Shown here piece after piece: positions 15,972-24,853 of a DNA stretch of 38,378 nucleotides. The notes below the pieces were generated by a model. It ran no database searches. It was not told the DNA's origin and worked only from the letters and a program-made list of their open reading frames with translations. Each line of letters starts with the position of its first letter. Position 1 is the stretch's first letter. Source of the DNA: an uncultured Ruminococcus sp. GTDB lineage: Bacteria; Bacillota; Clostridia; Oscillospirales; Acutalibacteraceae. The translations under genes were made by a program, and so were the position numbers. The DNA lies in assembly GCA_902785425.1 (NCBI GenBank), contig CACZYP010000013.1, positions 1 to 38,378 of the forward strand, written 5' to 3'.

Positions 15972-16453
15972 ATGTACCTCTCTATTGTTTTCCATTCGCT
16001 GTACAGTTTATCTATGCTCCATGCAGCATTTGCAGGGCTTGTGGAGGGCAGCTTTACGGCTGAACGCCCGATCTCTTTTTGCTGATATTTTACGAACAGC
16101 TTATACGCCGTGATGCCGTTTACGAAAATCTCTTTGATGCTGCATTTGTTCAGTATTACGTTAAGATCGTTGACTTCGGCATTTTTTATGCTGCTGTCGC
16201 TTGATCCTTCGATCTCGCACGACCCGATAACGTCCCATAAAGCGATACCGTGAGACAGGCACAGTTCTTTTTTATCAGCTATAGTTTCGGGCACTTCCGA
16301 TCTGCATATCCGTGCAAGCAGCTTCCAGAAACGATTCTGCGGATGTCCGTAGTAAAAGCCCTGCTCCCGTGATTTGACAGAAGGAAAGCTGCCGAGGATC
16401 AAAATTTTTGAATCGGCAGCATATATCGGTGAAAATTCATGTTCAAGTCGCAT
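15968..16453 (-). CDS. DNA-deoxyinosine (hypoxanthine) glycosylase, uracil-DNA glycosylase superfamily
   Basis: A 161-residue protein. LILGSFPSVKSREQGFYYGHPQNRFW is split between the active-site GSFPS motif and the YYGHPQNRFW motif of family 6 (HDG) glycosylases, and LPSTSPAN near the C-terminus is the superfamily's distal loop. Family 6 enzymes excise hypoxanthine from deaminated adenine in DNA. I chose ATG 16451-16453 because AAGGAG sits 8 nt upstream and the motif-bearing N-terminus begins here; the longer frame to 16522 overlaps the previous gene. Coupled to the GrpB gene by an ATGA overlap. Confidence 0.82.
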   Translation of the reverse strand: MRLEHEFSPIYAADSKILILGSFPSVKSREQGFYYGHPQNRFWKLLARICRSEVPETIADKKELCLSHGIALWDVIGSCEIEGSSDSSIKNAEVNDLNVILNKCSIKEIFVNGITAYKLFVKYQQKEIGRSAVKLPSTSPANAAWSIDKLYSEWKTIERYI

Positions 16454-16464
16454 GGGGCTTCTCC

Positions 16465-16902
16465 TTATCGTTTCTTGTAAGCGATAAGCTCGGGTTCGCT
16501 GCCGTATGCGCTGTAGCTGCATATTAGTATAAATCCCGTATCGGCAGCAACGCCGTAGCAGAATCTGCCGACTTCCATCTCGATCTGTGCGCCGAGATAA
16601 ACCTTTGTGTCGTCAAGCATCTTTACTTTTTCTCCGCTCGGCAGAGGATAAGCAAGATTGATAAACGATCCTGCAAGCTCGCAAAGCTCCGTTACTTCGG
16701 GGATACCGTTCGCTTTCAGAAGCTCGTTTACCTCGCCGAGAAGAAGCTTTTTAAATTCATGGTATTGTTCTTTGCCGCCTGCTTTTATGTACTCTGCCGC
16801 AATACAGGTGCCGCCGAAAGGTTTTCCGCATGTAGCCTCGCAGCCCATGCACGTTGCTTTCATTTGGCAGTTGTCGCATTTTGCTCCGCATATCGTACTC
16901 AT
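16465..16902 (-). CDS. Cysteine-rich protein of unknown function (DUF3795-like N-terminus)
   Basis: A 145-residue protein. The first 35 residues hold eight Cys in pairs (CGAKCDNC, CMGCEATC, GTC), a likely metal or iron-sulfur site resembling the N-terminus of DUF3795 proteins. The rest is a compact alpha/beta domain with no recognised motif. It lies between the methyltransferase (13 nt) and the glycosylase (11 nt). No function should be assigned beyond metal binding. Confidence 0.7.
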   Translation of the reverse strand: MSTICGAKCDNCQMKATCMGCEATCGKPFGGTCIAAEYIKAGGKEQYHEFKKLLLGEVNELLKANGIPEVTELCELAGSFINLAYPLPSGEKVKMLDDTKVYLGAQIEMEVGRFCYGVAADTGFILICSYSAYGSEPELIAYKKR

Positions 16903-16915
16903 GGTTTTCTCCTTT

Positions 16916-17584
16916 TTACTTTATCGCATAAAATCCGCTCTGCATATACGAATGCCAGAATATTTCCGATACCTTGAAGCCTGTTTTTTCCATAAGATCA
17001 AAATGCTCCTTTACGGTTATCGGAAAATACTCGCTGTTGTATCTTGCGGAGTGTGCTTTTGCTTCATCGGCCGTTCTGCCGGCTGTGACGCCGAAGTTTT
17101 CAATACGTCTGATAAGAATATCTGTTCCTGTTTCTGTGTTCGGCGCAGTGTTTTCAAAGTAAATAAACATTCCGCCCGGTTTGAGCGCATTGAAGCAGTT
17201 CTTTACAGCTGTTTCTCTTGTCGCTTTGTCAAAATAGTGGTGCGACTGGATCGCTGTTACAAGGTCGAATCTGTCTGTAATGTCAAGAGTCTCCGAGCCT
17301 GTGCAGATAAATGTGCAGTCTTTTCCGTCAAGCTTTCTTTTTGCATCTGAGAGCATTTTCTCCGACGGGTCGCACAGAATAAGCTCGGAAAGATTCAGCT
17401 CTCTGCATGCTCTTATGCCGAAATTACCGGTGCCGCAGCCCGTATCGAGAACGGAGAGCGGTTTGTCTTTGAAATATGTCCGTATCAGATCGAATATCTG
17501 ATCGTAGATCTCGTCATAGAACGGTATGACCTTGCGGACGTTATCATCGTATTGATTTACATTGAAAGCCGACTTATTGTCCAT
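16916..17584 (-). CDS. Class I SAM-dependent methyltransferase
   Basis: A 222-residue protein. Motif I is VLDTGCGTGNFGI, motif II the acidic LILCDPSEKML, then FDLVTAIQSHHYF and the post-motif ALKPGGMFIYFENT. These give a complete Rossmann SAM-binding core. The substrate is unknown; the helical N-terminus and late insert (AEAKAHSARYNSEYFPITV) resemble small-molecule methyltransferases. Second gene of the operon, 9 nt after the AbrB-like gene. Confidence 0.87.
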   Translation of the reverse strand: MDNKSAFNVNQYDDNVRKVIPFYDEIYDQIFDLIRTYFKDKPLSVLDTGCGTGNFGIRACRELNLSELILCDPSEKMLSDAKRKLDGKDCTFICTGSETLDITDRFDLVTAIQSHHYFDKATRETAVKNCFNALKPGGMFIYFENTAPNTETGTDILIRRIENFGVTAGRTADEAKAHSARYNSEYFPITVKEHFDLMEKTGFKVSEIFWHSYMQSGFYAIK

Positions 17585-17593
17585 TTTCTATCA

Positions 17594-17797
17594 TCATTCC
17601 ATATCGAATATTTTGCTGAATATCGCTAAAAACTGACTCTTTGGCGGTATAGCCATTCCTTTTTTCTTGTCGCCCAGAATTATCAGCGTATCGCCGGGTT
17701 TGATGTCGTAAAGCTCCCGTGCTTCTTTCGGGAGAACTATCTGCCCCTTTGTGCCGACAGTTACTGTCCATGCGTATCTTCCGTCAGGACTTTTCAT
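17594..17797 (-). CDS. SpoVT/AbrB-type DNA-binding protein
   Basis: A 67-residue swapped-hairpin DNA-binding protein: VGTKGQIVLPKEARELYDIKPGDTL is the AbrB domain (split here as VGTKGQIVLPKEARELY and DIKPGDTL), followed by a short helix. Relatives act as transition-state regulators or MazE-type antitoxins. No toxin gene follows, so a regulator is more likely. First gene of the operon, ribosome site GAAAGGAAGATG; it may autoregulate the cluster. Confidence 0.82.
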   Translation of the reverse strand: MKSPDGRYAWTVTVGTKGQIVLPKEARELYDIKPGDTLIILGDKKKGMAIPPKSQFLAIFSKIFDME

Positions 17798-17848
17798 AGT
17801 TTATCATCTTCCTTTCATAGGGTTGAACAAATCACACTTTACATACTA

Positions 17849-17877
17849 ACGATACCAAAGAAAAGAGATAATGTCAA
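17849..17877 (-). promoter_or_regulatory. Promoter of the AbrB-methyltransferase-glycosylase operon
   Basis: On the minus strand TTGACA (17872-17877), a 17-nt spacer and TATCGT (17849-17854). The -10 is weak. Confidence 0.55.
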
Positions 17878-17914
17878 TATCTTATACGGGATTTGCAAGC
17901 AGAATTTTCGGCAT

Positions 17915-17948
17915 GCAAAACCGCCGTCCGATCATTCCGGACGGCGGT
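17915..17948 (-). terminator. Terminator of the diguanylate cyclase gene
   Basis: ACCGCCGTCCG (17920-17930) pairs perfectly with CGGACGGCGGT (17938-17948). On the minus strand it is followed by TTTTGC. Confidence 0.8.
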
Positions 17949-17954
17949 CTTGAT

Positions 17955-19439
17955 CTATCTGTAGCTTCCAAACGTATCCTTGAATTCTTTCTTGTGTTCA
18001 TACATCGCTTTATCTGCGTTGCGGAATACAAGATCGACAGTTGTATCTTCCGAACCGTTTTCGGCAATGCCCATCGAAGCGGAATATCTGAGCCACATTT
18101 CTTTATTTATCTGTGAATAGCTTTGTTCGAATTTTCTTTTGAGATCATTAAAGATACCGTAACGGGCAGGATAATCGGTGCCTTGCACGATAACTATAAA
18201 TTCATCGCCGCCTATCCTGTATACGGGCGAATGCTTGAATGCGCTGCATATCATGTGGCAGCAGCCGATTATGTACTGATCTCCTGCTTTATGGCCGCAT
18301 TCATCGTTGACCTTTTTAAGGTTGTTCATATCGATCATTACGATAGCAAATTCAGCCGTGCCTTTGGCGATCTCTTTGTTGAGCTCCTCGACCTTCTTTG
18401 CATACGCAGATTTGCTGCCTACGCCTGTCAGCGTATCTTTATTGTTTTCTTCGCTGAGCTGATCTATCTGTTTTTCTTTGTCCTTGATATCCTGCTCGGC
18501 TTTCATCTTGTCCTCCTGCAAAGCAACAAGACTGTTCAGATGGTCGATAGTGTCTATCTGCATTGTGCGTATCCCAAGGTACAGCGCTCCGATCTCGTCT
18601 TTGCTTTTTATAGGAAGATTCATTACTCCCGCTTCCCGGTAAGTAAGATTTTTTGCGGGCTTGAACTTTTTCATTTCGGAGGTTATGGTGTCCAGCGGCT
18701 TTACTACTGCCTTATCCATGAAATGTGTTGCGATGAACTGGACTATAACGGTCAGCAAAAGTGCGCCTACCAAAAGATATATCTGAAACTGGCGGCGTTC
18801 CTTCATAACCTCTTCCATGCCGAAATCACAGCCGACTACACAGACGCATTCACCTTTGGAATTGTAAACAGGGCTGAAAGCCGAGCAAAGCCAGCCCCAG
18901 TCACCGTTTGAGATAGTCGGTTCTTTCAGATTGGCTATATCCATGCCGAGAAGTTCCGCTTCACGGTCTTCATAGTAGCCTGTTTCATATATCGGTTCTT
19001 CCGAGGAATCCAAGAGATACATGTCCTGCGCTGCGTAACGATCGCCGTTTGCGATTATATACAGATATCTGATATCCTTCATGTTCTCAAGATATCGGTC
19101 TATGTCACTCCGTGTCTGTGCATACTGATCCCATAAGCCCTGACGGATGAGATACTCACGCACGGGTGCTTCATTTTCTTCTTCTTCTGCTTGTATACGA
19201 ATTTGCTGGAACTCTTCGGTTTCCGCAGCAATACGCAGTTGTTCGAGAAAGTCTCCGTCAACCATTGAGGCAAAGTTTTTTGCATTGTCGTTGGCGCAGC
19301 GTTTGTAATATGTATCGATCTGGTCCACACTTGTGTAAAACGCAACCGCAGCTGTACCCAATGCTACGATAAGCACTGTAAGCATAACGAAAATGTGCAT
19401 TTTTGATTTGATCGAATATAATTTATCTTTGTTCTTCAT
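17955..19439 (-). CDS. Membrane-bound diguanylate cyclase with extracellular sensor and HAMP-like region
   Basis: A 494-residue protein that makes c-di-GMP from two GTP. An N-terminal membrane helix (about 13-35) is followed by a roughly 190-residue extracytoplasmic domain, probably Cache-like (DIRYLYIIANGDRYAAQDMYLLD), then a second helix, a HAMP-like linker (PLDTITSEMKKF), a coiled coil (KAEQDIKDKEKQIDQLSEEN) and the GGDEF domain. Catalytic GGDEF at about 410-414 is intact; DTLTGVGSKSAY and FAIVMIDMNNLKKVND are typical. The RxxD inhibitory site that normally lies five residues before GGDEF is absent (FKHS instead). I prefer ATG 19437-19439 over the GTG at 19469; the upstream site is AAGGGG. 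The activity opposes that of the EAL protein near the window start. Confidence 0.88.
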   Translation of the reverse strand: MKNKDKLYSIKSKMHIFVMLTVLIVALGTAAVAFYTSVDQIDTYYKRCANDNAKNFASMVDGDFLEQLRIAAETEEFQQIRIQAEEEENEAPVREYLIRQGLWDQYAQTRSDIDRYLENMKDIRYLYIIANGDRYAAQDMYLLDSSEEPIYETGYYEDREAELLGMDIANLKEPTISNGDWGWLCSAFSPVYNSKGECVCVVGCDFGMEEVMKERRQFQIYLLVGALLLTVIVQFIATHFMDKAVVKPLDTITSEMKKFKPAKNLTYREAGVMNLPIKSKDEIGALYLGIRTMQIDTIDHLNSLVALQEDKMKAEQDIKDKEKQIDQLSEENNKDTLTGVGSKSAYAKKVEELNKEIAKGTAEFAIVMIDMNNLKKVNDECGHKAGDQYIIGCCHMICSAFKHSPVYRIGGDEFIVIVQGTDYPARYGIFNDLKRKFEQSYSQINKEMWLRYSASMGIAENGSEDTTVDLVFRNADKAMYEHKKEFKDTFGSYR

Positions 19440-19518
19440 TAATGATCCAACCCCTTGAAAGCTATTCACAAGATCATAATAAGATAAATGCCAATTAATA
19501 GCATCATAATCAATATAT

Positions 19519-19547
19519 ATTATACATGTTATCTACACAAAAATCAA
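19519..19547 (-). promoter_or_regulatory. sigma-A promoter of the diguanylate cyclase
   Basis: On the minus strand TTGATT (19542-19547), a 17-nt spacer and TATAAT (19519-19524), about 75 nt before the start. Confidence 0.65.
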
Positions 19548-19689
19548 GATGTATAATAAAATTATATGTAGAATATGTTAAAAAGAATCAAAAGGAGTTT
19601 CCTAAAGCTGCATTACACCGTTGTTTGGTGAATATTGCAATATATTTAGTAACGAAAAAGATTATATTTTTGGATATTATTGAATTATC

Positions 19690-19717
19690 TTGGACTTTAT
19701 GATACACTGAATATAAT
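19690..19717 (+). promoter_or_regulatory. Promoter of the helicase fusion gene
   Basis: TTGGAC (19690-19695), a 16-nt spacer and TATAAT (19712-19717), followed by GGAG 9 nt before the ATG at 19744. Confidence 0.65.
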
Positions 19718-19743
19718 AAACGGCAATAACGGAGTGCTTTGTT

Positions 19744-22700
19744 ATGAATAATTCCGTCGTATTTTTTGACACCGAGATAGATGTTGATGATGAAAGAATA
19801 AATGATATAGGCGCAGTAAAGGACGGCGCAGTGTTTCACGGTGCGTCGGTCAAAGCTTTCTGCGCCTTTTTCGGCGGTGCAGAATATCTGTGCGGCCATA
19901 ATATAGTGCATCACGATGTCAGGGTTATTCGCAAAGCGCCCGGTTTCAATATAAAATACAAGGCTGTCGATACGCTGTATCTGTCGCCGCTTCTGTTTCC
20001 GAAGCGCCCGTATCATTCGCTTTTAAAGGACGACAAGCTTCAGATCGATCAGCTCAATAACCCGGTAAACGACAGTCTTAAAGCAAGAGAACTGTTTTAT
20101 GACGAGTGCAATGAGTTTTTAGCGCTCGACGATGACCTAAAGGCGATTTATTACTGCCTGCTGTCACGTTTTTCGGAATTTTCGGGCTTTTTTGATTATA
20201 TGGGCTATACCTCAGAAAACACAGATATAAAGAGCCTCGTTTTACGGTATTTCAAAGACCGCATCTGCTCAAACGCAGATATTGCCGCATTAGCAAAAAC
20301 TGCGCCGATAGAGCTTGCTTATTCGCTTTCGCTGATAAACACAAACGACAGCGGTTCGGTAACTCCTGCATGGCTTTCAAAAACATTTCCCGAGATAGAA
20401 AACATAATAGTTTTATTGTGCAGCATGCCGTGTGAAAGCGGCTGTGCGTACTGCCGCACAAGGCTTGATGTTCACAGAGCGCTCAAAGCGTTTTTCGGCT
20501 ACGATGAATTCAGAACGTATAAGGGTGAAGCGCTTCAGGAAAAGGCGGCAAAAGCTGCGGTCGATGGAAGATCGCTGCTTGCGGTATTTCCCACAGGCGG
20601 CGGAAAGTCGATCACGTTCCAGCTGCCTGCACTTATGGCAGGCCGAACGTCGCATGCGCTTACGGTCGTTATCTCACCTTTGCAGTCGCTTATGAAAGAT
20701 CAGGTTGACAACCTGCACGAAAAAGGCATAACGGAAGCCGTAACGATAAACGGTCTGCTTGATCCTATCGAGCGTGCAAATTCTATCGAACAGGTCGCCA
20801 ACGGTTCGGCGATGCTTTTGTATATATCGCCCGAACAGCTGCGCTCAAAAACGATAGAAAAGCTGCTTCTCTCACGCAATATAGCACGGTTCGTAATCGA
20901 CGAGGCACACTGCTTTTCATCATGGGGACAGGATTTCAGAGTGGATTATCTCTACATCGGCGATTTTATTAAACGGCTCGCAGCGAAAAAGATGCTCAGA
21001 AAATTCGTGCCGGTATCTTGCTTTACGGCAACGGCGAAGCAGAAGGTCATCACCGATATATGCGATTATTTCAAGAGAAAGCTTGATCTTGACCTCGAAC
21101 TGTACGCTTCAACTGCAGAAAGAGAAAACCTTCATTATACCGTTCTGTTCAAAGAGAACGATGAAGAAAAGTACAACGAACTGCGGCGGCTTATCGAGGC
21201 TAAGAACTGCCCGACTATCGTTTATGTATCAAGAACAAGAAGAACGGTCCAGCTTGCCGAAAAGCTTACAAGCGACGGCTTTCCCGCAATACCGTTCAAC
21301 GGCAGAATGGACGCAGCCGACAAGATAGCCAATCAGGAGGCGTTTATCAGAAACGAAGTCAAGGTGATAGTTGCGACCTCGGCTTTCGGAATGGGCGTTG
21401 ACAAAAAGGACGTAAAGCTTGTTGTTCACTTCGATATTTCCGATTCTCTTGAAAATTACGTTCAGGAGGCAGGCCGTGCAGGGCGTGACCCGAACATGCA
21501 GGCGGAGTGCTACGTCTTATATAACGACAACGACCTTGACAAGCACTTTATCCTGCTCAACCAGACAAAGCTCAGCATGAGCGAGATACAGCAGGTATGG
21601 CGTGCTGTGAAGCAGCTGACAAAAAGACGGCCGACCGTATGCTGTTCTGCGCTTGAAATAGCACGCACGGCAGGCTGGGACGAACAGGTAAGCGATATAG
21701 AAACTCGTGTAAAAACAGCAGTATCGGCGCTTGAAACGGCGGGATACATCAAGCGTGGGCAGAACGTGCCGCACGTTTATGCGACGAGTATCCTTGTCAA
21801 AAGCATGAGTGAAGCTGTGACAGCCATTGATAATTCCATTCTGTTTACCACGAAAAAGGAAAGAGAGACGGCCAAGCGCATAATCAGCTCGCTCATTTCA
21901 AAGAGAAGCATTTCGGCGGCAGGAAATGCCGACGCCGAATCGAGAGTGGATTACCTTGCCGATATCCTGGGGCTTTCCAAAGAGGACGTTATAAACTCGG
22001 TAAACATTATGCGGCGTGAAAAGATCCTTGAAGACGCTATGGATATGTCGGCGTACATTTACGCAGGCGACACCGAAAACAGATCAACGCTGCTGTTCAA
22101 TCGCTTTGTAAAGCTTGAAACGTTTTTGCTGTCGTCTATCCCCGATGAGGGCTGCACCTTCAATCTCAAAGAGCTGAATGAAAGTGCTCATAATAACGGC
22201 TGTGCAGGAGCAAGCGTCAAAAATTTACGCACACTTTTGTATTATCTGACTATCAAGAACTATATATTAAAGCCCGAACCGAGCGGCAGCAGCGTACTTA
22301 CAGTAGTACCTGCGCTCGAACACGATCGGCTTATCGAAAAATTTGAGCGCAGGATAGATATCTGCCGCTTTGCGCTCAAGCGAATGTATGAGCTTGCAGG
22401 AAGCAATAAAGATGAAAGCGGAAAAGCGCCTGTGGAATTCTCTCTTGTAGGTCTTTTCAATGAATACAGAGGCGACGTAAGACTTGATGACAGCAAAGAA
22501 AAGACAACTCTTGCAGATGTTGAGGACGCCTTGCTGTACCTTTCAAAGATAGGTGCGCTTGAGCTTGAAGGCGGCTTTCTCGTTTCATACAGCGGTATGG
22601 AGATAAAGCGCATGGTCACGGATAACAAGATACGCTACAAGGTAGACGATTACAGAGCACTTGACGAGTTTTACAAGCAGCGTATACAGCAGATACATAT

Positions 22701-24537
22701 TGTCGGGGAATATGCAAATCTTATGGTGCGTGACTATAACGCCGCACTGCAGTTCGTTCAGGATTATTTCCAAATGGACTTCAAGAAATTTATCTCGCAG
22801 TATTTCAAGGGCGAACGTGCAAATGAGATCACAAGAAATATCACGCCCGGAAAATACAACGAGCTTTTCAATTCGCTTTCGCAAAAGCAGGCGCAGATAA
22901 TAAACGACGGAGAGTCAAAGTATATCGTTGCGGCGGCAGGTCCCGGAAGCGGCAAAACGAAAGTTCTTGTCCACAAGCTTGCGGCGCTTCTGACTATGGA
23001 GGACATCAAGCACGAACAGCTTCTGATGCTGACGTTTTCTCGTGCTGCCGCTACGGAGTTTAAAAAGCGGCTTATTGCGCTGATAGGCAATGCCGCAGGT
23101 TTTGTGGAGATAAAAACGTTCCACTCATACTGCTTCGATCTTCTCGGAAAGATAGGCAGCATCGAAGGCTCGAAAAATGTTGTTGCGGACGCCGCAGCAA
23201 TGATCCGAAACGGCGAGGTGGAACAGGGGCGTATCACAAAAAGCGTACTTGTTATCGATGAAGCTCAGGATATGGATAAAAACGAATTTGAGCTTGTGCG
23301 TGCTTTGATGAGTCAGAACGACGATATGCGGATAATCGCAGTAGGCGACGACGATCAGAATATCTATGAATTCCGAGGCTCCGATTCACGGTATATGAGA
23401 AAGCTTATAGAAGAGTACGGCGCCGTTAAATACGAAATGACCGATAATTACCGCAGCACAAAAGAGATAGCCGCTTTGTCAAACGAGTTTGCAAAGACGA
23501 TCGGCAGCCGTATGAAGAGCGAGCCGATCAGGGCGGTAACGGACAAAACAGGAACTGTAGTTATCACACGGCATATAAGCGCCGATATGTCGGAACCGCT
23601 TGTAAACGAGCTTATAAAAACACGCAGCGGTACTGCCTGCGTGCTGACGAACACAAACGACGAGGCGCTGCAGATAGTCGGAAGGCTCGGTAAAAAGGGT
23701 GTTCGTGCAAAGCTTATCCAATCGACGGAACGCTTCCGTTTGTACGATCTTGCCGAGGTGCGCTTTCTGATAAAGATCATCGGTAAAGCGGTGAATTCTC
23801 CCGTTATCTCCGATGAAGCATGGGAAAATGCCCGTCAAAGGCTGAAAGAGGAATATGCGCAAAGCTCGTGCCTTGAAAACTGCATGAACCTTATGACGGA
23901 TTTTGAAGCGGTCAACAAGACGAAGTATTTCTCCGATCTTATTCAGTTTATCAAGGAATCGAATTACGATGATTTTTACAGCGACAAGCTTGAAGACGTT
24001 TACGTTTCCACTATACATAAATCAAAAGGGCGTGAATTTGACTGCGTATATATGCTGCTCAACGGCAATAGTGCGAAAACCGATGAAGAGCGCCGTAAGC
24101 TTTATGTCGGCATGACGAGAGCAAAGTGCGGTCTTTATATCCACACAAATACGGATATATTCAAAAAGTATGATCTTCCCGGGATAATACATAAAACAGA
24201 CGAAAGCTGTTACAGCGAGCCTGAGACCATCTCGCTTCAGATGACGCATAAAGATGTGTTCCTCGATTTCTTCAAGGATAAAAAGCGCATGTTGTTCGAG
24301 CTTAGAAGCGGTCAGGCGCTTGATCCGGACGAAATGTATCTTTATGCCGATGTACATGGAAAACGTATCAAAGCAGCAAAGCTGTCAAAAGCGTTTTACG
24401 GAAGACTTACCGAACTAAGGCGGAAAGGATACGAACCGACATCGGCAAACGTTCGGTTTATAGTCGCATGGAAAGGCAGCGAAGACGAAACGGAAACACC
24501 GGTGCTGCTTGCGGATATAAGTTTGTCGAAAAAGTAA
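19744..24537 (+). CDS. Triple-domain nuclease-helicase: DEDDh exonuclease, RecQ helicase, UvrD/Rep helicase
   Basis: A 1597-residue protein with three catalytic units. (1) Residues 1-130: DEDDh-type 3'-5' exonuclease, FDTE (Asp9, Glu11), GHNIVHHD (52-58) and YHSLLKDD (His91, Asp96). (2) About 255-660: RecQ-family SF2 helicase, Walker A FPTGGGKS with Lys288, DEAH at 386-389, FTATAKQ, VATSAFGMGVDKKDV and QEAGRAGRDP. A possible zinc site with CESGCAYC precedes it. (3) About 1045-1480: UvrD/Rep SF1A helicase, Walker A GPGSGKT with Lys1071, DEAQ at 1172-1175, VGDDDQNIYEFRG, TDNYRST, TIHKSKGREFDCVYML and YVGMTRAK. A middle region (about 660-1040) holds winged-helix-like segments. Both ATPase cores look intact. 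Known for the parts: RecQ unwinds 3'-5' at forks and junctions, and UvrD-type enzymes strip DNA-bound proteins. Inference: a repair or replication-restart machine in one chain. Monocistronic. Confidence 0.9.
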   Translation: MNNSVVFFDTEIDVDDERINDIGAVKDGAVFHGASVKAFCAFFGGAEYLCGHNIVHHDVRVIRKAPGFNIKYKAVDTLYLSPLLFPKRPYHSLLKDDKLQIDQLNNPVNDSLKARELFYDECNEFLALDDDLKAIYYCLLSRFSEFSGFFDYMGYTSENTDIKSLVLRYFKDRICSNADIAALAKTAPIELAYSLSLINTNDSGSVTPAWLSKTFPEIENIIVLLCSMPCESGCAYCRTRLDVHRALKAFFGYDEFRTYKGEALQEKAAKAAVDGRSLLAVFPTGGGKSITFQLPALMAGRTSHALTVVISPLQSLMKDQVDNLHEKGITEAVTINGLLDPIERANSIEQVANGSAMLLYISPEQLRSKTIEKLLLSRNIARFVIDEAHCFSSWGQDFRVDYLYIGDFIKRLAAKKMLRKFVPVSCFTATAKQKVITDICDYFKRKLDLDLELYASTAERENLHYTVLFKENDEEKYNELRRLIEAKNCPTIVYVSRTRRTVQLAEKLTSDGFPAIPFNGRMDAADKIANQEAFIRNEVKVIVATSAFGMGVDKKDVKLVVHFDISDSLENYVQEAGRAGRDPNMQAECYVLYNDNDLDKHFILLNQTKLSMSEIQQVWRAVKQLTKRRPTVCCSALEIARTAGWDEQVSDIETRVKTAVSALETAGYIKRGQNVPHVYATSILVKSMSEAVTAIDNSILFTTKKERETAKRIISSLISKRSISAAGNADAESRVDYLADILGLSKEDVINSVNIMRREKILEDAMDMSAYIYAGDTENRSTLLFNRFVKLETFLLSSIPDEGCTFNLKELNESAHNNGCAGASVKNLRTLLYYLTIKNYILKPEPSGSSVLTVVPALEHDRLIEKFERRIDICRFALKRMYELAGSNKDESGKAPVEFSLVGLFNEYRGDVRLDDSKEKTTLADVEDALLYLSKIGALELEGGFLVSYSGMEIKRMVTDNKIRYKVDDYRALDEFYKQRIQQIHIVGEYANLMVRDYNAALQFVQDYFQMDFKKFISQYFKGERANEITRNITPGKYNELFNSLSQKQAQIINDGESKYIVAAAGPGSGKTKVLVHKLAALLTMEDIKHEQLLMLTFSRAAATEFKKRLIALIGNAAGFVEIKTFHSYCFDLLGKIGSIEGSKNVVADAAAMIRNGEVEQGRITKSVLVIDEAQDMDKNEFELVRALMSQNDDMRIIAVGDDDQNIYEFRGSDSRYMRKLIEEYGAVKYEMTDNYRSTKEIAALSNEFAKTIGSRMKSEPIRAVTDKTGTVVITRHISADMSEPLVNELIKTRSGTACVLTNTNDEALQIVGRLGKKGVRAKLIQSTERFRLYDLAEVRFLIKIIGKAVNSPVISDEAWENARQRLKEEYAQSSCLENCMNLMTDFEAVNKTKYFSDLIQFIKESNYDDFYSDKLEDVYVSTIHKSKGREFDCVYMLLNGNSAKTDEERRKLYVGMTRAKCGLYIHTNTDIFKKYDLPGIIHKTDESCYSEPETISLQMTHKDVFLDFFKDKKRMLFELRSGQALDPDEMYLYADVHGKRIKAAKLSKAFYGRLTELRRKGYEPTSANVRFIVAWKGSEDETETPVLLADISLSKK

Positions 24538-24542
24538 AAAAT

Positions 24543-24606
24543 GTACAGCCGAAAGTTTTTTGCGCAGCTTTTTTTCAAAAAAAGCTGCCGAGGGCGTGGG
24601 GCGAGC
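24543..24606 (+). repeat. 3'-end dispersed repeat, copy C
   Basis: TACAGCCGAAAGTTTTTTG followed by the perfect hairpin CAGCTTTTTTTCAAAAAAAGCTG (24565-24587) and CCGAGGGCGTGGGGCGAG. It starts 5 nt after the helicase stop, in the same orientation as that gene. Confidence 0.7.
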
Positions 24607-24800
24607 AGCCTCATAAAAAGAGCAGTGAATAATCAAAAAGCATGTTCGGAACAAAAACAACAGCGTGCGAAGCACCAAAAGTTAACTGCCGTTACAGATA
24701 GAGCAGGCATGAGGCGAAGCCAATGTGCCGGACTGTTTTGAAAATTCACCCTTAAAAGGGCTTGAGCATGCCTCCGGCGGCCAAAGGCTCTGCTTTTGGA
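24607..24800. other. Non-coding segment between two facing repeats
   Basis: About 190 nt between repeats C and D, where the convergent helicase and transcarbamylase genes meet. Open frames here are short and made of repeat sequence. The hairpin CCGCCGGAGGCATGC-like half lies near 24765-24780; nothing else was recognised. Confidence 0.5.
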
Positions 24801-24850
24801 AACCGCCCGCTTTTTGAAAAAAGCGGGACAAAAACTTCCGGCTGTGCGTT
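24801..24850 (-). repeat. 3'-end dispersed repeat, copy D
   Basis: Read on the minus strand: GCACAGCCGGAAGTTTTTG, then the hairpin CCCGCTTTTTTCAAAAAGCGGG (24806-24827). It begins a few nt after the transcarbamylase stop and has the same orientation as that minus-strand gene, so C and D face each other. Confidence 0.7.
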
Positions 24851-24853
24851 TTT

